DNA of 64,000 bases from Phytophthora quininea. Taxonomy: Eukaryota > Oomycota > Peronosporomycetes > Peronosporales > Peronosporaceae. The stretch's first letter is position 1. Each line of letters starts with the position of its first letter. Positions 41,952 to 52,466 of the stretch are shown piece after piece. The position numbers and the translations under genes are program-made. The DNA is taken from positions 62,001 through 126,000 of the forward strand of contig JAAVTG010000519.1 of assembly GCA_011947345.1 (NCBI GenBank). Direction: 5' to 3'. The notes under the pieces are model-generated. The model did no database searches and was not told the DNA's origin. It saw only the letters and a program-made list of their open reading frames with translations.

Positions 41952-42626
41952 CTTAGAGTCATACTTCCAAGCTGTCATACGTCGATTTCTCCAAGAGCAA
42001 CACAACGAACCGAAAGTGACTACGTTCAAGTCAGAGTCAGGATCACCTGACATAGATATGGAACCTGTGGACTCGAACATTCATTGGGGATACGATCCAG
42101 ATGATCTGGATTTCCCGAACTCGGCGTCGGCAGCGGTGGCCACTACCACTGCTGGATCCGGGTCTCCCGTGGTCCAGAGAATGAGGATCTCCGCGATCTC
42201 GAGCCTCAAAGATTTCACAGGCAAGGATCACGACGAAGTTCGCGCACTAACCTGGCTAAGCAAGGTCAAGTCAGCTCTGCGGTGGGATCAAGCTCCAGAT
42301 GACAAGAAATGCTTGATCTTCGGGAATTTGCTAGCTGGATCGGCCCAAAACTGGTATCGACAGCTCGGCCGATCCGCTCGGAACAATTGGGGCGACTTCG
42401 TGCGAAATTTTCAGGTCTGGTACTGTGGTGGAGGAGGCTCGGTAGCGAGGCAATATTACAATTCTCGCAAAAAGTCGGACGAATCCCCCTAGAGTTCCTC
42501 GACCGCCTCAATGTGGCTGCAATGCGTGCAAAGCTGAAGATCAAGGATGGATCAGCTAAGGAACGTCGAGAATATGTGGATCACTTCACCGAAACTCTCG
42601 GTGATTCAGATCTTGGTGGTCAATGA
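41952..42626 (+). pseudogene. Element A gag (capsid-like)
   Basis: Begins LESYFQAVIRRFLQEQ just before 42016 and continues ESGSPDIDMEPVDSN, YDPDDLDFPN, then the capsid-like RISAISSLKDFTGKDHDEVR, GNLLAGSAQNWYRQLGRSAR and, after a frame shift near 42490, LEFLDRLNVAAMRAKL. 'W..KV..AL' and 'A..WY.QL' are typical retroelement capsid motifs. Element B keeps every block. Confidence 0.7.
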
Positions 42627-42929
42627 CACTGTTGCGGGCAAAGACTGTCGCCGAAGACCTGGAAGAAGTGCTGCACGACTGCAAGAGAGCCAAATCGCGT
42701 CAAAAGAAGTCTACCGCACCCAGCAAGACACGACAGTAGTCGTCGACAGCTGCCTCAGCCGCTCCAACCAAGAAGTCAATCAGTTCAGCCCATGTTGCAG
42801 CTTATGAGCCCGAGTCTGAGTCTGGATCCAATGGATCTGACCGGGAAGGCGACTTGCGCAATATATATCGGCCCAGAGCCGTCAACGGCGGCAAGAAAAG
42901 GTAGATCTACCCCAGACAAGCCTAATGAT

Positions 42930-43230
42930 GTCAAGGACGTGGATCGCACGTATCACCGGACAAGGACAAGCGATCTGATAGGTATCGCCGTTCGCACTGT
43001 GGATCGCTGAAACACTCAGACCTTGGCTGCTGGAGGCGTCTTACGTGTGAAAAGCGCGGCAAGAAGGGTCACCCGACGGATCGCTGTCTTTTGTGTGCAG
43101 CGGGTATGGTGCACTACATGACATGAGGAACTGTCCTACGGAAGAGGTCTACAATCAGATCCGCCAGTGGTGCAACCCGACTAAGCCTGCAGGCATGTTG
43201 CCTGACATCGCTGAGAAGACGGTAAACTAG
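42930..43230 (+). pseudogene. Element A zinc-knuckle region
   Basis: In broken frames: TCEKRGKKGHPTDRCLLC then further short blocks. The B copy gives a cleaner version: MTCQKYGKRGHPADDCLFVC followed by RRCGELHDTGKCP, i.e. two consecutive CCHC/CCHC-like knuckles. In A the first knuckle has lost a Cys. Confidence 0.6.
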
Positions 43231-43348
43231 GACGCTCGCCAGGTTAAAATCTGGTACGAGCCGAGCATTCTAGGTATTGCATTTATGCATTTGTGAGCAA
43301 GAAGTCGGTAGATCTAGGTATCAAGCTACTGGATCCACCCGATAATAC

Positions 43349-44002
43349 ATGTCAATTGCATCGGAAACGTACTGCTATCGTCTCAGGTCTTCGCCATCAC
43401 TCTCAGGCCTTCCCCATGTAGATTTATTCGCTAGATCCGAGGTCGCTGTGACACTCGAACTAGATCCATGTGAACCTCGCGGATACTGGATGCATAGACC
43501 ACAAGTTCAGTGGGTTACACCCGTCGATGGTGAATCGACGTTTGATGTCCCGAGGTCCCGTCGCATAGACGTCTATTGCGGACAGAATATGGGTGGATCC
43601 GCAGATCTAATGCCAGTAGAATCGCGAGGATATTGGAAGCGTCAGCCACCGGGAAAATGGTTCCGTCAGGCTAAGATCGCCGGTAAGATCAACAAACTGA
43701 AAGCGATCTTGCTCTTGGATGGTGGTGCCGAGGTGTCCATTCTGGATACTGCCTTTGCTCGTAAGGTAGGTTGCTGTATTGACACTAGTCAGAGCCAAGA
43801 TTGTGTGGGAATCGGTGAAAATGTGTATACGATGGAAGGAAGGAGTCGAATCACGATCACCCTAGCTGGATACTTGGTTTACTTCTTTGACATTTGGGTC
43901 GGTGGTCTATCGGGCCTGGAGGCGATCCCAGGCGTGGATTTTATCGTCCCAGCCGGGATCCGCCTAGATTTAGCGTTTGGATCGGTCTGTCTGCCCGACT
44001 AG
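43349..44002 (+). pseudogene. Element A aspartic protease
   Basis: Active-site strand LLDGGAEVSILDTAFARKV, where Gly replaces the usual Ser/Thr after Asp (B has LLDSGAEVSILD). Followed by GIGENVYTMEGR, the ITLAGYLVYFFDIWVG strand pair, and IPGVDFIVPAGIRLDL, the second half of a retropepsin fold. An open frame of 217 aa; the D-G-G substitution may weaken or abolish activity. Confidence 0.75.
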
Positions 44003-44051
44003 ATTAAGAGATCCAGCTTTGCGGACGGCGTCAGCTCTGTAGCGACAAGTC

Positions 44052-44399
44052 TTGACAGCTTCGGGCGGACAAGGAACTATGGATGGATGCAAGAGAGGCG
44101 ATTGGGCTTCCTATGCGTCTAGTCTAAAGACTCTGGATTGCGAGAAACTTTTGGTAACTCGTGGTGATCGATGGGTATCGACGATTGTAAAGGGCCCTGG
44201 CAAGACACACTACTTTCGGGTAACCAACGTAAGCGAGAAGAGGGTCGTGCTGGTTTGCTATGCCCAAGTGGGTATGTGGTTAGCAGAAGATCGTGTTTCA
44301 CGTATTCATGGCTTCGTCTTGGTCGGATCCAGGCGGTATATGGAATGGCAGAGATTATCATTGCAAGCGACGGTCGAATTCCCGCCGGAGCACTCTTAG
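44052..44399 (+). pseudogene. Element A post-protease segment
   Basis: Reads KLLVTRGDRWVSTIVKGPGK, then YFRVTNVSEKRVVLVCYAQV, GMWLAEDRVSR and GSRRYMEWQRLSLQAT. In oomycete gypsy polyproteins a segment like this leads into the reverse transcriptase. Here an acidic, repeat-poor stretch follows to 44728 and no reverse transcriptase appears. Confidence 0.5.
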
Positions 44400-44784
44400 A
44401 AAGATATGAGATCAGGGGTCGAACGTCCAACGGACCCAACACCACGCAAGATCCTCCGGCGACAGTCAAAAGTGGTGGATCCAAGCCATCCCATCCCGAC
44501 TCGGATCACGAAGTTCCTGGTGGAGATCCACTTGGATCACCAGGTATTCCCCAGGTTACTGTCAACCTGGAGGCGGATCAAGGTGTTGGGAGTGACAAGA
44601 CTAATTCAGGTGGTCTGGAAGGGGCGTCTCTTGCTGCCTTGCCAGACACTGATCTCGATGTAACAGATCGGATTTCGACCAAGGCAGATCGAACCGATGG
44701 TGTACACAAGAAGCCCCAAATGACGTGAAGGTGTCGGATCCAGTGCTACAACGACAGGATCCTATCGGTAAAGGAGGAGGATCC

Positions 44785-45589
44785 GACGTACGCAGGCGCA
44801 TTGGCAGCTCGGCAGCCTCTCCAGCTTCGATGCAATATCCACGGTCTACGCGCAAGTGTTTGGCTTTGTCGCTGTAAAACTGACGCCGCCCGCTGAGCTC
44901 GATCTTCACCTCATCGGGCAAGCAGATGAATCCAATGACCAGATCTAGGCGGATCCCTGCAGGGACCGTGAAGTCCATGCCCAGAATCGCATCTTGCCCC
45001 GACAGATCGCCAACCCAGGTATCGAAGAAATACACTAGATACCCCGCCAAGGTAATCTTGATCCGAGTTCTCCCTTCCGTTGTATACAAGTTCTCACCGA
45101 TCCCAACGCAGTCGTGGCTCTGACTCGTGCCGAGGTAGCACCTAACCTTACGAGTAAAGGCAGTATCCAGGATGGACACCTCGGCGCCACTATCTAAGAG
45201 TGAGATTGCCTTTTCATTGCTGATCTTTCCTGTGATCTTGGCCTGTTTGAACCGTTTACAGGGGGCGTGATGTTTCCAATAGCCCAGCGATTCTCCAGGC
45301 AGCAGATCCATGGACCCAACGGCGCTAAATCCACAGCTAACTTTAACACGACGGATCTCGGGCGTAACTTCTCCACCCACTGGTGTGAACTGTAGATCTG
45401 GGTTTTGCTGCTTCCAATAGCCTCTGGCTCACCACGATTTAGATTCAGCGTCATCATGACATCGGATCTGGAGAATTCGTCGGCCCGAAAGACACTTGAT
45501 ATGACAGCAGTACGTATTCCTTGCAGATCTAATGTATTACCAGGCAGATCTTGCCCTTTGCTAACTTGTTCTACTGATTTCTTGTTCAC
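44785..45589 (-). pseudogene. Element B aspartic protease
   Basis: LLDSGAEVSILDTAFTRKVR gives a complete D-S-G-A active site. GIGENLYTTEGR, ITLAGYLVYFFDTWVGDL and AILGMDFTVPAGIRLDL follow as in A, and VKIELSGRRQFYSDKAKHLR and AAELPMRL end the element. Upstream frames to 45589 carry a stretch similar to A's pre-protease region (GYWKHHAPCKRFKQAKITGK). Catalytic residues are intact but the polyprotein is truncated after this point. Confidence 0.75.
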
Positions 45590-45651
45590 AAATGCATAGA
45601 TGCAATATCTAGAACGTTCGGCTCGTACCAGATTCTAATCTGGAGAGCGTC

Positions 45652-46260
45652 CTAGTTTATCATCTTTTCAGCCAGCTCTGGCAGCAGGCCAGCGTGTACT
45701 TTTGGATTGAACCATTGGTGGATCTGATTGTAGAACTCTTCCATCGGACACTTGCCCGTATCATGGAGCTCGCCACACCTGCGACACACGAACAGGCAGT
45801 CATCAGCCGGGTGGCCACGCTTGCCATACTTCTGGCACGTCAAACGCCTCCGACATCCAAGATCCGTGTGCGTGCGGGGATCCGCAATGCGAGTAGCGAC
45901 TGCGATCTGATCCGTCGTATCGGCCCTTAGATCGTGGATCTGGAAATATTGGATTCGCTGATCCCCGATCTGGAGACTTCGGATCGCCGATCTTCGTGTC
46001 GCCCCCGTGGGTATTGGGTTGTCCGGGCCCGCTGCCGTATAGATCCGACGCAGATCTCACTCGGAGTCGGGGTCATGGATCTGAATCATGCGACATGTTT
46101 GGCCGGGGCGGTGGGAGCTGGGGTAGCTGACTTCTGCCGATATTTTCCAGATCCAAACGCAGCTCGTTTTTGCAGATTCTTTGCACGTTCTTAGGCGCGC
46201 AGGACTTCTTCCAGATCGCCCGCGTCCACAAGACGTAAAAGCATCAATCAAATCTGCCAA
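45652..46260 (-). pseudogene. Element B zinc knuckles and gag C-terminus
   Basis: 45843-45652 has CQKYGKRGHPADDC and CRRCGELHDTGKC, two zinc-knuckle-like motifs, then EEFYNQIHQWFNPKVHAGLL. 46260-45845 has Arg/Ser/Asp-rich frames rich in GATC-derived codons. Frame changes separate it from the capsid part at 46.4 kb. Confidence 0.65.
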
Positions 46261-46401
46261 CTCACATCTTTAATCTTCAGCTTCGCGCGCAAGCCGGCCA
46301 CATTCAGTCGGTACAAGTACTCCAGCGGAGACTCGTCAGATCATTTGCGCGCATGGTAGTATTATCGGGCTACCAAGTCCACAGTACTGTATTTGGAAGC
46401 T

Positions 46402-46883
46402 TCATAGAAGATCGGCCCAGTTGTTGCGGGTAGATCGGGCGAGTTGTTTGTACCAGTTCCTCGCGGTTCCAGACAGCAAATCGGCGAATGTCAGACAGTT
46501 CTCAGCATCTGAAGCTTGGTCCCGGAGGAGCGCAGACCTGACTTTCCCGATCCAATCTCTGGCCTTGTCTTCATCTAGATCCTTCCCAGTCAACTCCATA
46601 AGATCCGAGATCGCTGAGATCCTCACGCGTTGGATCATGGCGGATTCAGTAGACCCCGCTGCGGTCATCGCTATGACCCAATTGATGTTGGGAAATCCAG
46701 ATCGTCTGGGTCATATTCCCCATGTGATCTGACGGACTCCATCTCCACATCTTGGGGTCCGGCTTGATCTGGCACCCTCGCGGTCACAGCGCGTTCAGGA
46801 ATTCGTTGTTCCGCCAGGAATCGTTTCATGGCAGCCTTGAAGTATGACTCCAGAGTACTCGTCGGCTGTTGCGTTGGACGCAT
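46402..46883 (-). pseudogene. Element B gag (capsid-like)
   Basis: 46883-46671 reads LESYFKAAMKRFLAEQRIPE and EYDPDDLDFPTS. 46668-46402 reads RVRISAISDLMELTGKDLDE, WIGKVRSALLRDQA and LLSGTARNWYKQLARSTRNN. Each block matches element A. One frame change at about 46670. H4 lies 28 bp upstream of the start. Confidence 0.7.
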
Positions 46884-47441
46884 AGCATATCGTTCGTTTA
46901 GCTATGGATGGTTAGAGCATCTCTACCGGTTGTGAGTAAAACTGAAATTTGGCCGTTTTCTGGTAAAAAGTACATTTTCTTTTACGCACACGAAGCTGCA
47001 CCAGTCTGTAAAACTACATTAAACTGATCAAAACTGTACGCAGACGAGAGGTTTGAGCACGCTTGTTCACGAGGAGGACTGAGTAAAACGAGGAGCAAAG
47101 CTGAGCCAGCATTTTTTTCCTTTACAGATCCCCATGTTCTCGACACAGTGAACACCGTTCTCCCTGCCCCCTTCCGACAATTTCACTTTCCCAAGCTGAC
47201 TTGGCACCGTCGGCCAGCCCGCTGGCTTTAGCAGGCGCTGCGCTGCTCACAAGTTCCGTGAACAGTTTTTCTTTGAGCGCTGATTTCATCCCAAGCACCG
47301 AGAAAGGCGATTCTCGCATAGACTGCTCTGTCGATCAAGCGAGGAGGAGGATGCAGCCATCTCGCACACGGAAGTCACCTTACAAGATAAGGCTTTGGGA
47401 TCCACGACGACTACGAAGAAAAAGGGAAAATTTTTGCTCCT

Positions 47442-48130
47442 GTGGAGAACTCCAATTTAGCTGCTGCGTGGCTCAAGATTTTCCATGATCCAGTCGTCGG
47501 CGTCGAGCAAAAGCGAGGCGTCTTTTGGGATAACGTTCATGCGGAGTTTGTTGAGCGCATACAGTTTTTAGGTTTTGACATACTAACGGCTTCCATGCGA
47601 GAGGCTTCCAGCCTGCAGATGAGATGGAGAGCATTGCAAGCGGTTTGCAGGGTGCTACGCTGCAATTTCATCCCGCAACGAGAGCGGGAAGACAATGGAG
47701 GATAAGATTGCCGATGATCACGTTCTCTATCTTGAGCAAAGCGGATCCAACTTATAAAAAAGCTGTGTGGTTGCTCCTTCGCAACTTTCCTAAATGGTGC
47801 CAATTTGTTGGTGCGAAGAAAACGCGCAAGCGCTCAAGTCGATATTCTAGCGCAGATGACAAAGCTAGCCCGGAATCTTGCGAAGATGCGGTCGATCGTC
47901 CTATTGGGAGAAAAGCTGTCAAAGCTGCGCTCGGTATGGAAAAGGGGTTCGTCGTCTCGATGGAGAAATTAGCCAAGGAGACGGAGACAAAGAATCGCTT
48001 GCTGAAAGAGGCTACAAACAAGCAGATCAAGGCCCGAAACTTGGATGGCATGACATCCACCCAACGGCGCTACTACGAGCTAAAGCAACAACAAATTCTC
48101 ACTGCTCCGCAAAAGGAGGCGGAAGGGTGA
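47442..48130 (+). pseudogene. H4 partner gene with NAM-associated/Myb-like domain
   Basis: Reads ENSNLAAAWLKIFHDPVVGV, then QKRGVFWDNVHAEFVERI, the trihelix/Myb-like front found in plant and oomycete Harbinger partners. After a frame change near 47640 comes DRPIGRKAVKAALGMEKGFV and a long helix KLAKETETKNRLLKEATNKQ. RPIGRK is a signature of the NAM-associated C-terminal domain. The frame ends at 48130, close to the convergent transposase end at 48080. Confidence 0.7.
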
Positions 48131-49508
48131 TTTAGGTTTTGCTAAGCGCAGAGATAAACATTTCAATTGAGCGCTAGTTCTTCCTTTGCGATCCCATAGG
48201 TGCTGTATCAGATCGTCTCGCAGCTGGAAATGGCGCTGGGCGCTGCGGATAGCATGATGACGAGCTATAAGTCCTGCAAAGGCTTCTGGAATCTCTCGCG
48301 ATGGCTCAAAATTTGTAGCTTCATCGTAGTAATGCGCAAGGTTTTCTCCACGCTCATCTTCCACAACCATATTATGCAGAATGATGCAAGTCGTCATGAT
48401 ATCACTGAGCGTTTCTTGCTGCCAATACCGTGCCGACCTGCGACAATAGCAAACCGTGCCTGCAGTATATCAAATGCTCTCTCCACGTCCTTCCTAGCTG
48501 CTTCCTGCGCTCTCGCAAAGTTCTTTTCTTTTTGGTTTTTTGGCGATGCAATGTTCTGAATCAACGTTACCCATAGTGGATAAATTCCTGTAATTCACAG
48601 CACAATATAAATCAATCGTCAGTCCCTGCGAATGCTTCGCCAATTGTGATTAAACTCAGCACTCACCGTCAGATAGGTAGTAGCCAAAGTCATACTGCTC
48701 GTTGGTGACCTCGAAGCTGCACCGCGGCGCACGCACGTTCGAAAAGAGCGGGGATCAGTTGAGGACATTTATGTCATTGTGTGAGCCAGGCATGCCAAAA
48801 ATGCATGCCAGGACCACAAGTCTTGCGAAGCTACGGCCTCCAATACAATTGTTGGCGAGTCTTCCTTGTTCTTATATTGCCCAGCCCAGGCGGTTGGACA
48901 GTTTTTCAAGCTCCAGTGCTTACAGTCTAAACTTTCCAACATACCAACAACCCCTCACTTCTCGTGCAACGCAAGCAGACGCCCGACATCTTCTTCAGTA
49001 GGCAATCGAAGATAGGCGTCACCGAAAACAGCTATGGCCGCAGCACATTACCTCTTCAGACTCTTAATCGCCGTACTTTCGCCGATCCTGATGTACTCAT
49101 CTACTGAGTCGGCCGGCATGCCGTACGCTAGCTGTCGAATAGTGGCAGTACATTTTCTACAACGCGGACAATCCAACCTTCCCCTGTAGCGTCCAGTCGC
49201 CTATGAAAGTAAACGCCGTGGGCTTCCACAGCTTGGACAGTACCAACGTACAGGTGGCGACACATTCGAAATCGTCTGCGAAACGATTTCGCGCTAAACA
49301 CAGGTGCTTCAGCAAAGTAATCTCGGACAAGACGACAACGAGCGTCAGCTGCCCCGCGATCGACGCTCGGCAGCCGGCTAGACGCTGAGCCTTGCGAAGG
49401 AGGCAGCCTCTTGACCTGGGCAATGTATGCAGCTAACAGGACCATGCAACTGTCCATATCGTCTTCTTCGTAGAGCTGGAAGAGGTGAACCGCGGTGCTG
49501 TCCGTCAT
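48080..49508 (-). pseudogene. H4 PIF/Harbinger transposase (Plant_tran type)
   Basis: 49508-49128 has ADARCRLVRDYFAEAPVFSA then SFRRRFRMCRHLYVGTVQAV, the front of Plant_tran/PF04827-type transposases. The middle (49.1-48.5 kb) is in several frames. 48397-48080 has TTCIILHNMVVEDERGENLA, the typical C-terminal 'ILHNM' helix, and an Arg/Leu-rich tail. Multiple frame breaks as read. Confidence 0.7.
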
Positions 49509-49653
49509 TTGGTGGCGGGGAAGAACAGTTTTACTCTAGCTTTGTTTTGCGACTGGTGCGGCTGTGCTCCGGTTATCACACCATTGTTGTGTCGTGAGCT
49601 CGCTGTTGTGAGCATTTTACGTTTAGTTTTACGCAATACCGGTGGAGATGTTC

Positions 49654-50560
49654 TTAGATTTCGTCTGCTCTCAGTGTACAGCGTAGGATCTGGGCCCTAG
49701 CTTCAAGCATGAATCTCCTCGATGGTCCAAGAGTCATCCGCTGTGGTTCTGAGGAGCTGTTGGATCCCAACTCTTCCGCTGAAACGTACTCCGATGAGAT
49801 GGATCTGCACTCATGAGCCTCGACCTGAAGTAATCGCCCAAGATCAAAAATCTGGGGGTCTTCTCCAGCCAAGACCCCCAACTTGTTCGTCAGCCCCTGG
49901 GTAGAGGATCGGATCAATTTTAGATCCAGATCAAAAATGTCGTCGGCGTCGAATGTCCCAGGTAAAAGACCGGATGTCTTGAGCTACTGCAGCAGGTACT
50001 TCGCCCACAACAGCTTGTCAGCCGATACCGGAGCAGTTGAATCAGGGATTATTAGGGCCCCGATCTGTTGTGGCTTGAGAATCTTCATCACTGGATCTTG
50101 CCGTAGGAACTCGTGAAGTTGCCTCTCACGGAACGCCTGCTCCAGAGACTCTTCCGTCCAACTCAATATCATTTTGCTTCGCTCTTCAGATTTGGATTCA
50201 GGAGCCTTCATTTTGTTCTTCTTTGTTCTGGATCTGGAGAGCTTTCGAGAGACGTTTGTTCGGGTTTAGCCTTCGGCTTCACCTTCCCTTCGTCGCTTGG
50301 CGGATCTCGACGCGGATCGAGATTCGCAAGGCCCCCGAAGGGACCTGGAGAGTAGGTGGAGCCTTCCCTTCCCTTCCAGATCCGGATCCGGATCTAGAGC
50401 ACCCTGTTTGTCCTTGGTCGGGCTCCTCCCAGGACTCTGTCGATTCGTGGATCTAGTTGCAGTCAGGGTGTCGTCGTCGATCCGATCTGCGACGACACTT
50501 GTTCCCCGGTTCCTTCTTCACTTGCACTTCATCTAGGGACTCAGTGAGGAATGTGGAGTG
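49654..50560 (-). pseudogene. Element B ORF1
   Basis: 50211-49984 reads KSEERSKMILSWTEESLEQA, FRERQLHEFLRQDPVMKILK, PQQIGALIIPD and ADKLLWAKYLLQ. A frame change leads into 49917-49654 (LTNKLGVLAGEDPQIFDLGR), which ends at the TTA duplication of H4. Homologous to ORF1 of element A; function unknown. Confidence 0.5.
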
Positions 50561-51290
50561 ACCAAGATATTCGATCACGCGCACCATTGTGGCGCAGCGG
50601 GATCCGACAAAATCTCGTTAAGGCTGGATCCGACGTACCAACAGCGCCCAGACACCGACTAACGGAGGGGTACTCCGATCGCTGTGGGATACTGAATTTC
50701 TCACCTCGTGTACCCGTCGGCGGGCTGGATCTGCTCCAGAGGTGCAGTGGCTTGAAGCTGGAATGTCTTGGCGTGACTTCGGGGTGGATGGAGCTGCGCG
50801 GAAGTTTTCGCTCTGCGTCCGGTTGGTAGATCCAGAGTCCGAGAGAATACTCAATCTGGGGGATCTGGTGGCCCATCTGGGATCAGGCCGTGTGGGATGC
50901 CTTTGGGTGTTGTCCTTTATGATGTTTGCCGCCTCCTATGACGGGATTGTGAGTGGGGTGAGAATCCGAAGGATCTTTGGGCCAAGCAATATCCCCCTCT
51001 GGTCTGGATCTGCGCTCGCCGGTGTTAGATCCAAGCTGGTGATCTGGTCAATATACGTTCCAGAGTCGACACATAGCGAGAGATCTACCGCACAGCACTT
51101 ATCGATGCTGCGTAAGGCCAACGTAGTTCCCGTTCTTGGCGTTCTCGAAAGCACTTGCCGTTTGCAAGGCAAATTCGGTTCTGATTTACGGTTAAGCCTA
51201 TCGGTCTGTCTAACCCATCCCAACTGGTATCATTTGCATCTAATCGCAACTTGATTGGCTTTATGTCCCGCCTCTCCATGTCGCTTGATA

Positions 51291-52466
51291 GTCGTAGGTT
51301 GGGTCTGGCTCACAGATCCTAGATCCTAGAGTTCAGATCACGGATCCCACATCGCAAATCCTAGGTCACTGGTGGTAGGTCGCAGATCGCAGATCGTGAG
51401 CCTTGTCCTGGAGAATAGCTCTGGATCTCGAATAAGATCTGAGATCTCTAAGTCCGTATCTGATCGTAACTTGTACCCATGCTGCGGAGTCTTGAACCCA
51501 TGTCAGATTTGGAGCGATCCAATATTTAGATCTAGAGTGTTGTCAGATCTGAATTCTTTCAAAACAGAAAATTGCATCCAGTTCCAGATCTCTCAGTTCG
51601 CGAAGCACTAGTTTGCCGTGAGTTACATCTTCTCATGACAGCATCAAATTGCAGCTATTTAGTGTCGCGTTTCCGATTACGGCTCTTGCCAGCTTTGGCC
51701 ATATTACATCTGGCTGCATTTATCGGATTCCACTCGAGCTTAGCGAGAAGACTTTTCTTCTTGGTCTCAAAGCTGCCAGGGCGACACACTCAGGTTTTGA
51801 AGGTCTTATGTCGTGTAGGAACACGGCCAAATTCTTAACCGCATATTTCCCACCCAAGAACACCCACCGAGTACCAAAGACTCAGTAGGCTTGTTTTGGA
51901 CAATAGAACCTGAAGGCCCAGGATCTGCCCTTAAACCGGGCCGAGAGGTGACTCCTATGCGTTGCGGTCCCTTTCGGCAACCAGATCACGCCAACACCAC
52001 TAGTCACAAACAAGATTAGAGTGTTCCGCGCTCGTTAACGTCGCAGTCCCGCAGAAAGACGGATACCAGCATCTCACGGTCTTATTACGAGAGTGCCGAA
52101 GATTAGCTTAGGCGGGGAAGTTAGAATGGAAGGTTCTCGAATTCCTCAGTTGCAGCGACGACCCGTTGCTCTTCGTATACACGACCAAACTTGTTCTCCT
52201 CATCTTTTGACCTTGCCGGTGGGTTGGCACGAACTACACTCAGTAGACGTGCTTACAGACAGGCATAATCAGTCCGCCGGGATTGTCCTGCGTCTCGGGA
52301 CCTCACCGTGGACCAGATCTCGGTTGAGTGGTTTGGAGAAAAAGCTCTTGTGTATTGGTGCCCAAAGGGTTTTAGAGAATTTATCTACTCATTCCTAGTG
52401 TAGATATTAGTATGATCTAACCTAATGAGCTGAGGGGTGGATCCCACGGTGGTGCTGGTTCTTTCA
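51291..52466. other. Region upstream of element B, no gene recognised
   Basis: 51300-51600 remains GATC-rich (AGATC and GGATC words every 10-40 bp) and could be more of the same element family. 51600-52460 has short frames with no recognisable domain. Confidence 0.35.

Larger units (their letters stand above)
38934..44745 (+). mobile_element. LTR element A: LTR, gag, protease, no reverse transcriptase
   Basis: An LTR of about 885 bp is followed by an ORF1 region, a spacer, gag, zinc knuckle, protease and a post-protease segment. The element stops near 44.75 kb where B begins on the other strand. No reverse transcriptase, RNase H or integrase motif is present. It is either a truncated Ty3/gypsy element or a gag-protease-only non-autonomous element. 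GATC, in all frames and strands, is strikingly frequent from end to end. No 3' LTR is visible. Confidence 0.65.
46915..49653. mobile_element. PIF/Harbinger transposon H4 with intact TIRs and TTA duplication
   Basis: Left end GAGCATCTCTACCGGTTGTG and the reverse complement of the right end GAACATCTCCACCGGTATTG, both followed by (A)GTAAAACT or CGTAAAACT, give inverted repeats of about 30 bp. TTA flanks both ends (46912-46914 and 49654-49656). Length 2739 bp. It contains a plus-strand partner gene (47.4-48.1 kb) and a minus-strand transposase (49.5-48.1 kb) in convergent order. It is inserted in element B between ORF1 and gag. Confidence 0.9.
44785..51290 (-). mobile_element. LTR element B: convergent relative of A, carries Harbinger H4
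   Basis: On the minus strand: LTR (about 51.29-50.59 kb), ORF1, then after the H4 insertion gag, zinc knuckles and protease, ending at about 44.79 kb just after ELPMRL. It is the same family as A, inverted and clearly diverged in sequence. It also lacks reverse transcriptase. A and B meet tail to tail within about 50 bp. The LTR 3' end is CTGCGCCACA at 50588; the outer start is approximate. Confidence 0.65.

Noticed and set aside
44745..44790. Centre of a perfect palindrome between elements A and B
   Set aside because: A and B are homologous but well diverged and differ in internal length; no long perfect inverted repeat is seen at the junction.
50570..50590. Assigning a specific tRNA primer to elements A and B
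   Set aside because: The bases after the LTR start with TGG and contain TTCGATC in reverse complement, but the T-arm spacing does not fit a tRNA 3' end.
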